From a bacterium (GTDB lineage Bacteria; Krumholzibacteriota; Krumholzibacteriia; LZORAL124-64-63), in contig PIVY01000005.1 in NCBI GenBank assembly GCA_003353795.1, positions 1 to 64,000 of the forward strand: DNA of 64,000 nucleotides, in the 5' to 3' direction. A program made the translations under genes and the position numbers. The notes under the pieces are model-generated. The model searched no databases, was not told the origin of the DNA, and saw nothing but the letters and a program-made list of their open reading frames with translations. Positions 1-9,829 of this stretch are shown here, piece after piece (the stretch's first letter is position 1; each line of letters opens with the position of its first letter).

Positions 1-2284
1 CCCGGATCCGGGCGTGGGGGACTACGCCGCACTCTACCGGGTGCTCCAGGACGTCGATCCCTGCCGCAGCAACTATACGTGGCAGGTGGCATTCGTCGAC
101 GATGGCCTGGTCGTGCCCCTCACCGGCGGTACGCCGTGCATTACCTGGTGTTACGGTCCCGGCGGTTTCATCGTCAACAACACGGGCGGGCTCATGGGGC
201 CCTTCTTCCACATCAACAACATCATCGGCAGCCCGGTCCTGGATTGGCCCGACGGCATGGACGCGGCAATCTTCTCCTTTGACGCCTACCGCCACGAGGA
301 ACTCGGGGCATTCAGCGTGTGGCCGGGCATCTTCTACCAGTGGGAGGTGCGCTCGACGAATTCCGGTGATCCGGACGACCTGACCAACCAGCCGTGGGGC
401 AACCGCAACTTCGTGCACTACGGCCCACCGGGATACATCCGCCACGACGAGATCATCACCGACCTGCTCCAGCCGGGCCGCACCCACGTCCAGGTGGGGT
501 TGCGGGTCGTCGAACTGGGATACGTCTGGGGCTGGAGCGGCACCGACGGCACGCCAGCGCCCTACTTCGACAACGTGTCCGTGCGGGCGTTTCCGTACGC
601 CGGGCCGGCCATGTCCGCGCGCAGCATCGACCTGTTCAACGACGGCTTCCCGGCCATCGGCGACCTCGACTACGGCAACCTGGCCAATAACGCCGTACGT
701 CTGGACGCGGCGCAGAACACCGCCCTGGTCGGAGACCTGTGCAACTGCCCAGGCGACTCCATCTGGTTCGATATCGTTCCGGTTCGGGCCGGCTCGGTGC
801 TGGACGACATGCCCAAGCTCCACGTGCGCATGCTGGCCAATCCCCTGTTCGACGGCGTGCGAGTGCTGCCGGGCAACTTCAGCCAGGACGGCGAGGTGGT
901 CACCGGCTGGGTCTACGGCGATTCCACCTATCACGATGGGGGCGGCGGACTCGTCGCCAACCGCTACCACTTCGACCTGCCCGATGACGATTTCTTCTTT
1001 CCTGGCGACGTGCTGCGCTACTACGTCGAGGCCCGGGACAATGTCGCTGGCGACGTTGGTGTATCGTTGATCCCGGCCGACACCACTGGTTTCGTCTGGC
1101 GCGGCGGCCCCATCTACAACGCGCTGCGCTATCACCGCGACTTCGAGGTGCGGGCGCTGCCGACGATGGTCGCCGACATTCCGGGCGACCAGCCGAGCAT
1201 CCTGTTCTGGCAGGATTCCATCGACCGCGGGGGCTACAACGAGTGGATCTACGCCCTCTCCAATCTGGGCCTCGTCCAGGGGGAAAGCTACGACCTCTAC
1301 GCCACCAACGGACCGTCGTCGGGAGTCGGAAACGGGCTGGGCGGCCGCGCCACCAGCGCACAGCTGTCGGGATACGATGTCCTGCTGTACACCTCGGCGT
1401 CCCTGAGCGTGAACCTGCTGTCCAACGGCGATTTCATGAACGATCCGTCCGACGATATCCAGGTCGTGACCAACTGGTTCGGCCAGGGTGGCAAGCACGC
1501 GTTCATGACCGGCGACAACCTGGTGACCGGCCTGCTCGACGCAGGGGCCCAGGGCTCCGCGTTCGTGAATTCGTACTTCAACGTGAACTACCTGGACAAG
1601 TCGGTCATGCATTTCATCGGCAACCAGACGGCGCCGAAAGTGAAGGCCATTCCGGGCAACGGTGTCATCGCGAGGGTCTCCGAGTGGATCGCTTACGGCG
1701 GTTGCCCGGCCATCAATACCTTCGATGCGCTCGAGGTCTCAGCCGGCACGACGCGCCTCGCGGATTTCACCGATCCGAACGGCAACAGCGGCGTCTATCC
1801 CTACGCGGCGGCGTCGTACTATTACAATACGAGCGATGGCGCCTCGGTCGTCATGATGCCGTACGATTTCATGTACCTGCACAACGCGTCGGGGTGGCAG
1901 CCGCCGGCAGGCTACGCCGCGATTCCGGCGCGCGCCATCATTCTCGAGGATATCCTCGACTTCTTCGGTATGTACTCCTACATGTTTCCCATCGGCGTGA
2001 CACCCGATGCTCCGCTCTCGGCGCGCAACTTCCCCAACCCGTTCAATCCGAGCACGACCATCCAGCTGACGCTGCCAAGAACCGGCGACGTCTCGCTCAA
2101 GGTCTTCAACGTCCGGGGCGAGCTGGTGCGCACCCTCGTCGACGGCCGGCTGGAGGCGGGCGTGCACGACATCGCGTGGGACGGCCGCAGCAATGGCGGC
2201 AATCAGGTGGCATCCGGCGTCTACTTCTACGAGACACGGTCCGGCGGTAAGACACTTGTCGACAAGATGACGCTCGTCAAATGA
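1..2284 (+). CDS. Large secreted protein with C-terminal FlgD-like/T9SS-like sorting domain; 5' end truncated by window start
   Basis: ORF open from the window edge; aligns internally with the paralogs at 58026-61043 and 61209-63977 (CITWCYGPGG..VNNTGGL); C-term NPFNPSTTIQLTLPRTG...GVYFYETRSGGKTLVDKMTLVK. Confidence 0.85.
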   Translation, partial: PDPGVGDYAALYRVLQDVDPCRSNYTWQVAFVDDGLVVPLTGGTPCITWCYGPGGFIVNNTGGLMGPFFHINNIIGSPVLDWPDGMDAAIFSFDAYRHEELGAFSVWPGIFYQWEVRSTNSGDPDDLTNQPWGNRNFVHYGPPGYIRHDEIITDLLQPGRTHVQVGLRVVELGYVWGWSGTDGTPAPYFDNVSVRAFPYAGPAMSARSIDLFNDGFPAIGDLDYGNLANNAVRLDAAQNTALVGDLCNCPGDSIWFDIVPVRAGSVLDDMPKLHVRMLANPLFDGVRVLPGNFSQDGEVVTGWVYGDSTYHDGGGGLVANRYHFDLPDDDFFFPGDVLRYYVEARDNVAGDVGVSLIPADTTGFVWRGGPIYNALRYHRDFEVRALPTMVADIPGDQPSILFWQDSIDRGGYNEWIYALSNLGLVQGESYDLYATNGPSSGVGNGLGGRATSAQLSGYDVLLYTSASLSVNLLSNGDFMNDPSDDIQVVTNWFGQGGKHAFMTGDNLVTGLLDAGAQGSAFVNSYFNVNYLDKSVMHFIGNQTAPKVKAIPGNGVIARVSEWIAYGGCPAINTFDALEVSAGTTRLADFTDPNGNSGVYPYAAASYYYNTSDGASVVMMPYDFMYLHNASGWQPPAGYAAIPARAIILEDILDFFGMYSYMFPIGVTPDAPLSARNFPNPFNPSTTIQLTLPRTGDVSLKVFNVRGELVRTLVDGRLEAGVHDIAWDGRSNGGNQVASGVYFYETRSGGKTLVDKMTLVK

Positions 2285-2386
2285 TCGTCGCGTTGGGAAG
2301 TCGTTCACATCACGGCGGGACATTGCGATAGAATCATGGTGCGGCGTGCAAGGCGCCGCACCATCGCCCAATCAGGGGAGCGCGTC

Positions 2387-2812
2387 ATGAACCATTCATT
2401 AAAAATCGTTCTCGTACTGGCCGCGACCGTTCTCGCCATGTCCGGCGCCGCTATAGCCCACGAACTCATCATGCCGGCCGCCGTGCAGGCCGATGGCTCC
2501 GGACACTTCGAGTTCGAGGCCATCGCGGTCATCACCGAGCCCATCGAATTCGCCTACAGCTACGCCAACGGCAACGACAACACGGACATCGGCGAGTGGT
2601 ACGCCGACGGATTCTGCACCACGATCCTGGAGCCGGGCGAGTATCCGTGGCCGTTCGAGGGCAATCTCCTCGATCCGGCGCAGAACGGTTCGGTCTACTA
2701 CGAGCATGTCATGTGCGACAACTGGATGGGCTCGGGAACCACCATCGTGTTGGCGCCGACGGTGGGCACCGAGGCCGTGAGTTGGAGCGCGGTCAAGGGC
2801 CTGTACCGCTGA
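2387..2812 (+). CDS. Hypothetical small secreted protein
   Basis: Signal peptide MNHSLKIVLVLAATVLAMSGAAIA; intergenic context; better start than ORF-track ATG at 2336. Confidence 0.65.
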   Translation: MNHSLKIVLVLAATVLAMSGAAIAHELIMPAAVQADGSGHFEFEAIAVITEPIEFAYSYANGNDNTDIGEWYADGFCTTILEPGEYPWPFEGNLLDPAQNGSVYYEHVMCDNWMGSGTTIVLAPTVGTEAVSWSAVKGLYR

Positions 2813-2825
2813 GTTCACCGGTCCG

Positions 2826-4058
2826 TCAAAGCACCTCGTCCAGCACCGCAATCAGACGGTCGATCTCCGCTGCCGTGTTGTAGTGCACGAAGCTGACCCG
2901 CACGACACCGTCGTCCAGGTCAAGGCCCAGCGCCTTGCAGAGGTGCCAGGCGTACATGTGGCCGTAGCGGATGGCGATCTCGCTGCGATCCACGGCGTCG
3001 GAGATCTCCCGCGAGCTCTTGCTCCGGTGCACGAAGCTGATGGTGCCGACCCGATCCGGGCCGCCCGCAGCGGGGCCGACCACGCGCACGTCGGATCGTC
3101 CATTCAGGTATTCGAGGAGGCGTTCGATCAGCGGCTCTTCGAGCGCCGCCATGCGGGCGAAGGCCCGCTCGACGGTGTCGCGGTCGCACGCCGATTCCGC
3201 GGGCGATCCCGCCAGGAACTTCAGGTACTCGCCCAGCGCCAGCAGTCCGGCGCAGCTCTCGTGGTTGGCGCCGCCGGGCTCGAACTTGTAGGGCACCTCA
3301 TCGTCCGGAATGAAGAAGTGGTTGGGGCCGGTGAGTTCGGCCACGGCGTCGGGCTTGCCGTAGAGCACGGCCATGTGGGGGCCGTAGACCTTGTAGGTGG
3401 AGTAGACGTACCAGTCGACGTCCCAGGCCTGCACGTCGATGGCCCGGTGGGGCGCGTAGGCCACGCCGTCGGCCACCACGCGCGCGCCCACGGCGTGGGC
3501 GGCGGCGACGACGGCCGGAAGATCCACGATCTCGCCCAGGAGGTTCGAGACGTGGGGCAGGGCCACGAGCGCGGTGCGGTCGTCGAGCAATGCTTCGAGA
3601 TCGGCCAGCGAGCAGGTTCCGGTCGCCGGGTCCACGCGCCACCACACGATCTCGTGGCCGCGGCTCTCCAGGCGTTTCCACGGTCCCAGGTTGGCCTCGT
3701 GGCCCGTCTCGGCGAGGACGATACGACGATCCGGTTCGAGGGCCGCCGCGTAGCTGTCGGACAGGATGTTGAGGAGCGCCGTGGAGGACGAGCCAAGGAT
3801 CGCCTGTCCGTCGCCGGCATTCACGAAGGTGCGCGCGAAGGCGTGGGCGGCGTCGACGGTGGCGGTGCACTGCTGGGAGAGCGGGTAGCCGGCGCCGAGT
3901 TGCACGTAGGTCCGGGTGAGGTAGCGATGGATGGCGTCGGCCACCACGGCCGGTACCTGGGAACCGCCGGCGTTCTCCAGGAAGACGACGTCGCCGGCGA
4001 GGGCAGGAAACTGCGCGCGGATGGTCGCGTGGTCGGGGCTGGCGGCGAAATCGGTCAT
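2826..4058 (-). CDS. Aminotransferase class V-fold protein (cysteine desulfurase-like)
   Basis: N-term FPALAGDVVFLENAGGSQVP, internal YKVYGPHMAVLYG (PLP-Lys region), GTISFVHRSKSS; start chosen at MTDFAASPD. Confidence 0.85.
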   Translation of the reverse strand: MTDFAASPDHATIRAQFPALAGDVVFLENAGGSQVPAVVADAIHRYLTRTYVQLGAGYPLSQQCTATVDAAHAFARTFVNAGDGQAILGSSSTALLNILSDSYAAALEPDRRIVLAETGHEANLGPWKRLESRGHEIVWWRVDPATGTCSLADLEALLDDRTALVALPHVSNLLGEIVDLPAVVAAAHAVGARVVADGVAYAPHRAIDVQAWDVDWYVYSTYKVYGPHMAVLYGKPDAVAELTGPNHFFIPDDEVPYKFEPGGANHESCAGLLALGEYLKFLAGSPAESACDRDTVERAFARMAALEEPLIERLLEYLNGRSDVRVVGPAAGGPDRVGTISFVHRSKSSREISDAVDRSEIAIRYGHMYAWHLCKALGLDLDDGVVRVSFVHYNTAAEIDRLIAVLDEVL

Positions 4059-4130
4059 GGCAGGTCCTTCCTGGGGTGGCCTGGAGCTGATCGCGGCCAT
4101 GGTATCGTGTGCCGCCATCCTTCACCAGGA

Positions 4131-4159
4131 TTCAAACAACGTCACGAATGTGGTAAAAT
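4131..4159 (+). promoter_or_regulatory. Putative sigma70 promoter TTCAAA-N17-TAAAAT with extended TG upstream of the lamin-tail gene
   Basis: ttcaaa at 4131-4136, 17-nt spacer, taaaat at 4154-4159 preceded by tgtgg. Confidence 0.45.
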
Positions 4160-4213
4160 AGAGGGGCGGTGCCGCCGGGGAGCGGTGCCGCGGTCCTGTT
4201 CATCGGAGATTCC

Positions 4214-5878
4214 ATGTCGAAGCCGTTGCTGATCGCACTCGTTGCGCTGCTGGCCATGGTGCCGGCGGCCGTTCACGCCGACGTGTTCGACCTGCGCCTC
4301 AACGAACTCCAGGCCGACAACGAGGGCACGCTGGCCGACGACCACGACGAGTACGACGACTGGTTCGAGCTGGTGAACACGGGCACAACGACGGTGTCTC
4401 TGGACGGCCTCTGGATCACCGACGATCCCGATCTCGTCGAGCTCTACCCTCTCGACGCGTCGCTCACCATCCCGCCCGGCGGCTACCTGGTGCTCTGGGC
4501 TGACGGACAGCCCACCCAGGGGCCCACGCACCTGTCTCTGCGGTTGTCGGCGACCGGCGAGTTCCTGGCCGTGGTGGCGTCCGGCCAGGTCACGGCCATC
4601 GACGAGGTGGCGTTCGGCCGCCAGTTCCCCGACCGCGTTTACCAGCGCTTTCCCGACAGCGCCGGCGGCTGGACCTGGGGTCGCGACCCGTCGCCCGGCA
4701 CGGTCAACACGGCGCCCAATCTGGCCGGCTTCATCGTGCTCAACGAACTGATGCCGCTGAACACGGAGACTGTGGCCGACCAGGCCGGCGATCACGATCC
4801 GTGGCTGGAACTGGCCAATCCGCTGCCGGTGCCCGTGTCCCTGGACGGAGTCACTTTGCGCAATCTCAACGGAGGCAACCATACCTTCGCGAGCCAGGTC
4901 CTGGCCGGCGGCGATCACGCGCTGTTCTGGTCCGACGGCGAGCCCGGCGAGGGCGCCGACCATCTGCCGGACCTGCTGACCGCCGCCGGCGGTGCCCTGG
5001 TGCTCGCCGCGCCCGACGGCGTGGACTCGGATCAGGTGATCTATCCCGTGCTCGCGGCCGACGTCGCGTTCGCCCGCGTCCCTGACGCCACGGGCGACTG
5101 GCGCGATACCGACCTGGCCACGCCCGGCGATGCGAACCCGGCCAGCCTCGAGCCGCTGCTGGTGCTCAACGAGCTTCTGGCCAGCAACCAGACCGGCATC
5201 ACCGATGAGACCGGTGCGGCCGAGGACTGGGTCGAGCTGCACAATCCGGGCACGGCGCCGGTCTACCTCACAGGCCTCTCGCTCACCGACGATCTCGCTG
5301 ACCCTGACAAGTTCGCCCTGCCCGACGTGATCATCGCACCCGGCGGATTCCTCATCGTGTGGTGCGACAACGATCCCGAGGACGGCCCCCTGCACGCCAC
5401 CTTCAAGCTGGCGGCCGCCGGCGAGGAAGTGGCCCTGTTCAACGGCGACGAACTGCTGGACCACGTGGTGTTCGGAGCCCAGATCACCGACGTGAGCTTC
5501 GGCCGCGAGGTCGACGCCGGTCTGCCCTGGATCCTCTTCACCGAGCCCACACCCGGCGAATCCAACGGCACGCCCATCGCCGTGGGCGACGCGCTGCCGG
5601 ATCTGCTGCGCATGCCGGCGCCGTATCCCAACCCGTTCAATCCGCGGACCACGGTGGCGTTCACCCTGGCGCGCGCGGAACGCGTCGAGATCGCCGTGTT
5701 CGATGCGCGGGGGCGGCGGGTGCGGCGACTGCTGCAAGCCAATCTTCCGGCTGGAAACCATCAACGGATCTGGAACGGGCGGGATGATCGCGGGCGCAGT
5801 CTGCCCAGCGGCGTCTACGGTGTACGGGTGACCGCGGGCGGCGAGGTCCGTACGCGGCGCGTCGTGCTGGTGCAGTAG
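4214..5878 (+). CDS. Secreted protein with three lamin-tail-domain (LTD) repeats and C-terminal FlgD-like/T9SS-like sorting domain
   Basis: Signal peptide MSKPLLIALVALLAMVPAAVHA; three LNELxA...DWFEL.N.G...V.L.GLWITDD repeats; C-term YPNPFNPRTTVAFTLARAE. Confidence 0.85.
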   Translation: MSKPLLIALVALLAMVPAAVHADVFDLRLNELQADNEGTLADDHDEYDDWFELVNTGTTTVSLDGLWITDDPDLVELYPLDASLTIPPGGYLVLWADGQPTQGPTHLSLRLSATGEFLAVVASGQVTAIDEVAFGRQFPDRVYQRFPDSAGGWTWGRDPSPGTVNTAPNLAGFIVLNELMPLNTETVADQAGDHDPWLELANPLPVPVSLDGVTLRNLNGGNHTFASQVLAGGDHALFWSDGEPGEGADHLPDLLTAAGGALVLAAPDGVDSDQVIYPVLAADVAFARVPDATGDWRDTDLATPGDANPASLEPLLVLNELLASNQTGITDETGAAEDWVELHNPGTAPVYLTGLSLTDDLADPDKFALPDVIIAPGGFLIVWCDNDPEDGPLHATFKLAAAGEEVALFNGDELLDHVVFGAQITDVSFGREVDAGLPWILFTEPTPGESNGTPIAVGDALPDLLRMPAPYPNPFNPRTTVAFTLARAERVEIAVFDARGRRVRRLLQANLPAGNHQRIWNGRDDRGRSLPSGVYGVRVTAGGEVRTRRVVLVQ

Positions 5879-5984
5879 CCGGCTCGGCGCGCGGATTGCC
5901 TCTTCTCAATTCCATGCCAGGATGCGAATGTTTTTCGGCGTCGCTTCGCGCCGGCACGGCCGGCCAACTCCAGCGGGAGAATCC

Positions 5985-8492
5985 ATGAGCCGCGTATCCG
6001 ACCGCCACCGTTCGGCGGCCATCCAGGTCCTGGTCTTCCTGGCGGGATTCACCTTCCTCGTTCACGAGGTGAGCTGGAATCGTCTGCTCGCCCTGGTCCT
6101 CGGCTCCACGGTCGTGGCCTCCACCCTGGTCCTGTCCGCGTTCATGGCCGGCTTCGGCGCCGGCGCCTGGTTCTGGGGCCGGTGGACCAACGACCGGCGC
6201 CGGGTGGGCCGCGTGCTGGGGCTGTTGCTCGTCGGCATCGGCGTGACCAGTCTGTCGAGTGATCTGCTCATCGCCCGTGTCGTGCCCGGGCTCTCCGGCG
6301 TGGTCGCCAACCTGGTGGCGCTGACGCTGATCTTCGGTCCGGCGTTCCTCATGGGCGGCGTGTTCCCGATCGCCGGCAAGATCGCCCTGGCCGCGGGCGC
6401 CGATGCGACCCGCACTCTGGGACGCCTCTATGCGGTGGAGACCCTGGGCAGCGCTCTGGGCGGCCTGGCGGCGGGATATCTGCTCCTCGGATTGCTCGGT
6501 CAGCAGGACACCATGCTCGCCGCGGCGGTGGCCAATCTGTTGCTGGCGGGCTGGCTGCTCGTCACGCGTGCCCACGACGACATCGCCCCCGTGACGGTCG
6601 AGCCGGCCGCACGTGAGGGCGGGCCGACCCGGGCGGAGAAACGCCGTGCAGGCACCGCGGCCACCGTCGATCCCGCGGCCGTCCGCAAGACCGCGCTCCT
6701 GGGCGCCTTCATCTGCGGATTCGCCATGCTGGCCCTGCAGGTGATCTGGCTGCGGGCGTTCCGCATCTATCTCATCAACACCTCCTACACCTTCGCCCTC
6801 GTGTCCTCGCTGGTGGTCCTGGGGTTGTTCGCCGGGAGCGCGATCTGTGGTCGGCGCGGCGGTGGTGCCGGCGATACGCAGCGGACCATGCTGCAAGTGC
6901 TCGGCCTCCTGGCCGTGACCGTCGGCGCGGGCGTGATCGTGCTGGTGAAGCTGCCCCAACTGGTCATGTTCCCGCTGCAGTCAGCCTTCGCCGATCCCGT
7001 GGTCCGCATCACGCTGCTGCCGCTGGTGGCCTCGCTGCTGGTCGTGGTGCCGCCGGCGGTGTGCTCGGGCTTCGCCTTTCCCCTGGCCTGCGGTATGGCG
7101 ACGGTCGGACGGGCCGGGGTGAGCCGCGACGTGGGGCAGGTGCTCATGTTCAACACGGCGGGTGCGGCGCTGGGGCCGCTGCTGGGTGCGTTCCTGCTGC
7201 TACCGCGACTGGGAGTGGTGGGCGCGGTGCTCGTGGTGCTGGCGTTGATCGTCGCGGTCGTGGGTTTCGTGCAGGTCCGCTGGCGCCCGGCCAGCGGCGC
7301 GGCCTGGCGACGCCATGCCCTCGCACCGGTCGCCCCGGGCCTGATCGTGCTGGCGGTCGCGGGGCCACAGATCAACATCCTGCCGCCGTCGTTCGGCAAT
7401 CACGATCGCGAGTTGCTGTTCTACCTGGAGTCGGTGGAAGGCACCCTCGTCGTGGGGCGCGACCGCGACTCTCGCGCCCAGGCGCTGCACACTTACGTCA
7501 ACAACGCGGCAGTCATCGGTTCCACCTACGACGCCATCAAGGTGGTGAAGATGGTGGGCCACTTCCCGTTCTTCCTCGGGCTCGAAGCGCGCGACGTGCT
7601 GGTGATCGGGTTCGGCATCGGGGTGACCACCTCGGCCATCGCGGCGCACCCCGAGGTCGAGTCCATCGACTGCGTGGAACTGGTGCCTGGACTGCGCGAC
7701 GCGGCGGTCTTCTACCGCGACGTGAATCGCGAGGTGGCCGCCGATCCGCGCCTACGCATCATCGGCGGCGACGGTCGCCACCACCTGCAGACCACCGACA
7801 AGACCTACGACCTCATCTCCTGCGATCCCACCCATCCCATCCTCGGTTCGGGCAGCCTCTATACCCGCGACTATTTCGAGCATTGCCGCGAGCGTCTCAA
7901 CCCCGGCGGCATGGTGTCGCAGTACCTGCCGCTGCACAAGCTGGGGAGCGACGAGTTCCTCGGACTGCTGCGCACGTTCCAGTCCGTGTTCCCGGAATGC
8001 ACGGTCTGGCTGGGGCACTATCACGCCGTCCTTCTGGGGGCGCTGGACCCGATCGACGTCAACTTCCTCGATTGGGAAACGCAAGTTGCGGCACAGGCTT
8101 ACGATCCGCACTTCCTGCTGGACGCGAACCATCTGGCGGCCACCCTGGTGCTCGATGGCGCGGCCATCGGCGAGCTGGGGGCCACGAGCCGGATCAACAC
8201 CGACGACCGTTCCTACACCGAGTTCTTTACTCCGTCCTGCCTCGACGAGACCAACCTCGCGCGGAATCTCCGCTTCTTGCAGGACAACCGCGTCGACGTG
8301 GGGGCGGTGTTCACCGGTGTCGCGGACGCGCCGAAGCTGACGCAGTATGTGCGGGGCAACGAGTTGCTCACCGAAAGTCTGCTGCATCAGTTCGCGGGGG
8401 ACAGCCGTATGAGCCTGGACGCGTTGCGCCGGGCCTGCGCGGCGGCGCCCGAGGATCAGGAGTTTCCGTTCCTGATCAAGCTGTACTTCTGA
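5985..8492 (+). CDS. Fused membrane/spermidine synthase-like protein (MFS-like TM domain plus SpeE-like methyltransferase-fold domain)
   Basis: Multiple TM helices (VHEVSWNRLLALVLGSTVVASTLVLSAFMAGFGAG) followed by VLVIGFGIGVTTSAIAAHPEVESIDCVELVPGL..GDGRHHLQTTDKTYDLISCDPTHP. Confidence 0.85.
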   Translation: MSRVSDRHRSAAIQVLVFLAGFTFLVHEVSWNRLLALVLGSTVVASTLVLSAFMAGFGAGAWFWGRWTNDRRRVGRVLGLLLVGIGVTSLSSDLLIARVVPGLSGVVANLVALTLIFGPAFLMGGVFPIAGKIALAAGADATRTLGRLYAVETLGSALGGLAAGYLLLGLLGQQDTMLAAAVANLLLAGWLLVTRAHDDIAPVTVEPAAREGGPTRAEKRRAGTAATVDPAAVRKTALLGAFICGFAMLALQVIWLRAFRIYLINTSYTFALVSSLVVLGLFAGSAICGRRGGGAGDTQRTMLQVLGLLAVTVGAGVIVLVKLPQLVMFPLQSAFADPVVRITLLPLVASLLVVVPPAVCSGFAFPLACGMATVGRAGVSRDVGQVLMFNTAGAALGPLLGAFLLLPRLGVVGAVLVVLALIVAVVGFVQVRWRPASGAAWRRHALAPVAPGLIVLAVAGPQINILPPSFGNHDRELLFYLESVEGTLVVGRDRDSRAQALHTYVNNAAVIGSTYDAIKVVKMVGHFPFFLGLEARDVLVIGFGIGVTTSAIAAHPEVESIDCVELVPGLRDAAVFYRDVNREVAADPRLRIIGGDGRHHLQTTDKTYDLISCDPTHPILGSGSLYTRDYFEHCRERLNPGGMVSQYLPLHKLGSDEFLGLLRTFQSVFPECTVWLGHYHAVLLGALDPIDVNFLDWETQVAAQAYDPHFLLDANHLAATLVLDGAAIGELGATSRINTDDRSYTEFFTPSCLDETNLARNLRFLQDNRVDVGAVFTGVADAPKLTQYVRGNELLTESLLHQFAGDSRMSLDALRRACAAAPEDQEFPFLIKLYF

Positions 8493-8531
8493 GCCGGCAA
8501 CAGGACACCGTCGGCGGCGAGGCGAGAGACC

Positions 8532-9356
8532 ATGAATCCGACCGGCAAGAAATGGCTCCTGGGTTGCGGCATCGGTTGCGGCGCCGTCATCCTCCTGGGA
8601 ATCCTGATCACCGTGGGAGGGTCGCTGTTCATGATGGGGCCGTTCCGCGACGCCATCGCCACGCGCGAGGCCCTCGACGAGCTGTACGGGGATCAGGCCA
8701 GCTTCACGCCGCCAGCCGATGGGGCCGTGACCGCCGATCGCGTGGAGGCGTTCCTCACCGTGCGTGACGCAATCATGGAACTCTGTGCCGACTTCCAGCA
8801 GACGGCGGCCCAGTTCCAGGCCATGGACGATCTGGACGAGGACGCGAACGATCGGGAGGCCATGGCGGAGGGCTTCAAGCTCACCAGGGAAGTCATCGGC
8901 ATGGTGCCGCGCATGGGCAAGCTCTACGAGGCGCGCAACGTCACCCTCGGTGAGGTGGAGATGGGCTTGGGCGAGTACACGTACATCTACGTGATGGCGT
9001 ACGGTCGGGAGATCAACCCCGAGGATGCGGACGACGAGACGGTCTTCGGCGACAAGATGGCCAGCCGCCGGGTCCGGGAGATCCTGAGAGACATGCTTCG
9101 CCGACAGCTGAACGCCGCTCTGGACGCCGACGCGCAGGGGCAGGACCTGGACGATCTGCGCGACCGGCTCGTGGCGGAGATCGAGATCTTGGAGGCTGAA
9201 CCGGAGCGCTTGCCGTGGCAGGACGGTCTGCCGCCCGCGGTGGCGGCCTCGCTGGCACCGTTCCGGGACCGGCTGGACGCTGGATTCTGCCGTGAAACAT
9301 CGGGGCTCGAGCTCAACCAGAACCAGCAGCGGGGGTTGAGTATCCAGGGCAGTTGA
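8532..9356 (+). CDS. Hypothetical protein with N-terminal membrane anchor
   Basis: MNPTGKKWLLGCGIGCGAVILLGILITVGGSLFMM then acidic soluble region; no family recognised. Confidence 0.7.
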   Translation: MNPTGKKWLLGCGIGCGAVILLGILITVGGSLFMMGPFRDAIATREALDELYGDQASFTPPADGAVTADRVEAFLTVRDAIMELCADFQQTAAQFQAMDDLDEDANDREAMAEGFKLTREVIGMVPRMGKLYEARNVTLGEVEMGLGEYTYIYVMAYGREINPEDADDETVFGDKMASRRVREILRDMLRRQLNAALDADAQGQDLDDLRDRLVAEIEILEAEPERLPWQDGLPPAVAASLAPFRDRLDAGFCRETSGLELNQNQQRGLSIQGS

Positions 9357-9429
9357 CCCATATTGGAGCCGGTCTCGCCCTGACCCTTGCCGGGTGCCGT
9401 GTCGGCATCGGATCTGGTAAACTGGCCCT

Positions 9430-9795
9430 ATGAACCACGCTGCGACTCGGTCTGTACGTCCATTCTTGCTGCTGCCGCTGCTGGGCCTGCGGCTGTCTGT
9501 GGCGTCGGACCTGCCGGGGCCGCCGCGCCTGCTGCCATGCTACCCCAATCCGTTCAATGCCCACGCCAACCTAAACTTCACCGTGCCGTCGACGATGTAC
9601 GTGACATTGGAGATCTTCGACCTCACCGGTCACCGCGTGCGCAGTCTGCACGACGGTCCGGCGGTGGCCGGTCTCCACGAATGGATCTGGAACGGCGAGG
9701 ACGATCACGGACGCGGGCTGCCGTCGGGCAGCTACATGTGCCGGCTGGAAGCGGACGGTCACCTGGAAACGCGCCGGATGGTCATGGTCAAGTAA
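9430..9795 (+). CDS. Mini-protein: signal peptide directly followed by FlgD-like/T9SS-like sorting domain
   Basis: 121 aa; CYPNPFNAHANLNFTVPSTMYVTLEIFDLTGHRVRSL...WNGEDDHGRGLPSGSYMCRLEADGHLETRRMVMVK. Confidence 0.75.
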   Translation: MNHAATRSVRPFLLLPLLGLRLSVASDLPGPPRLLPCYPNPFNAHANLNFTVPSTMYVTLEIFDLTGHRVRSLHDGPAVAGLHEWIWNGEDDHGRGLPSGSYMCRLEADGHLETRRMVMVK

Positions 9796-9829
9796 CCCTC
9801 GAAATCGATCAACTCCCTGGAGAGTCCGC

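Noticed and set aside
4142-5764. 540-aa antisense ORF over the lamin-tail gene
   Set aside because: Compositionally biased shadow ORF.
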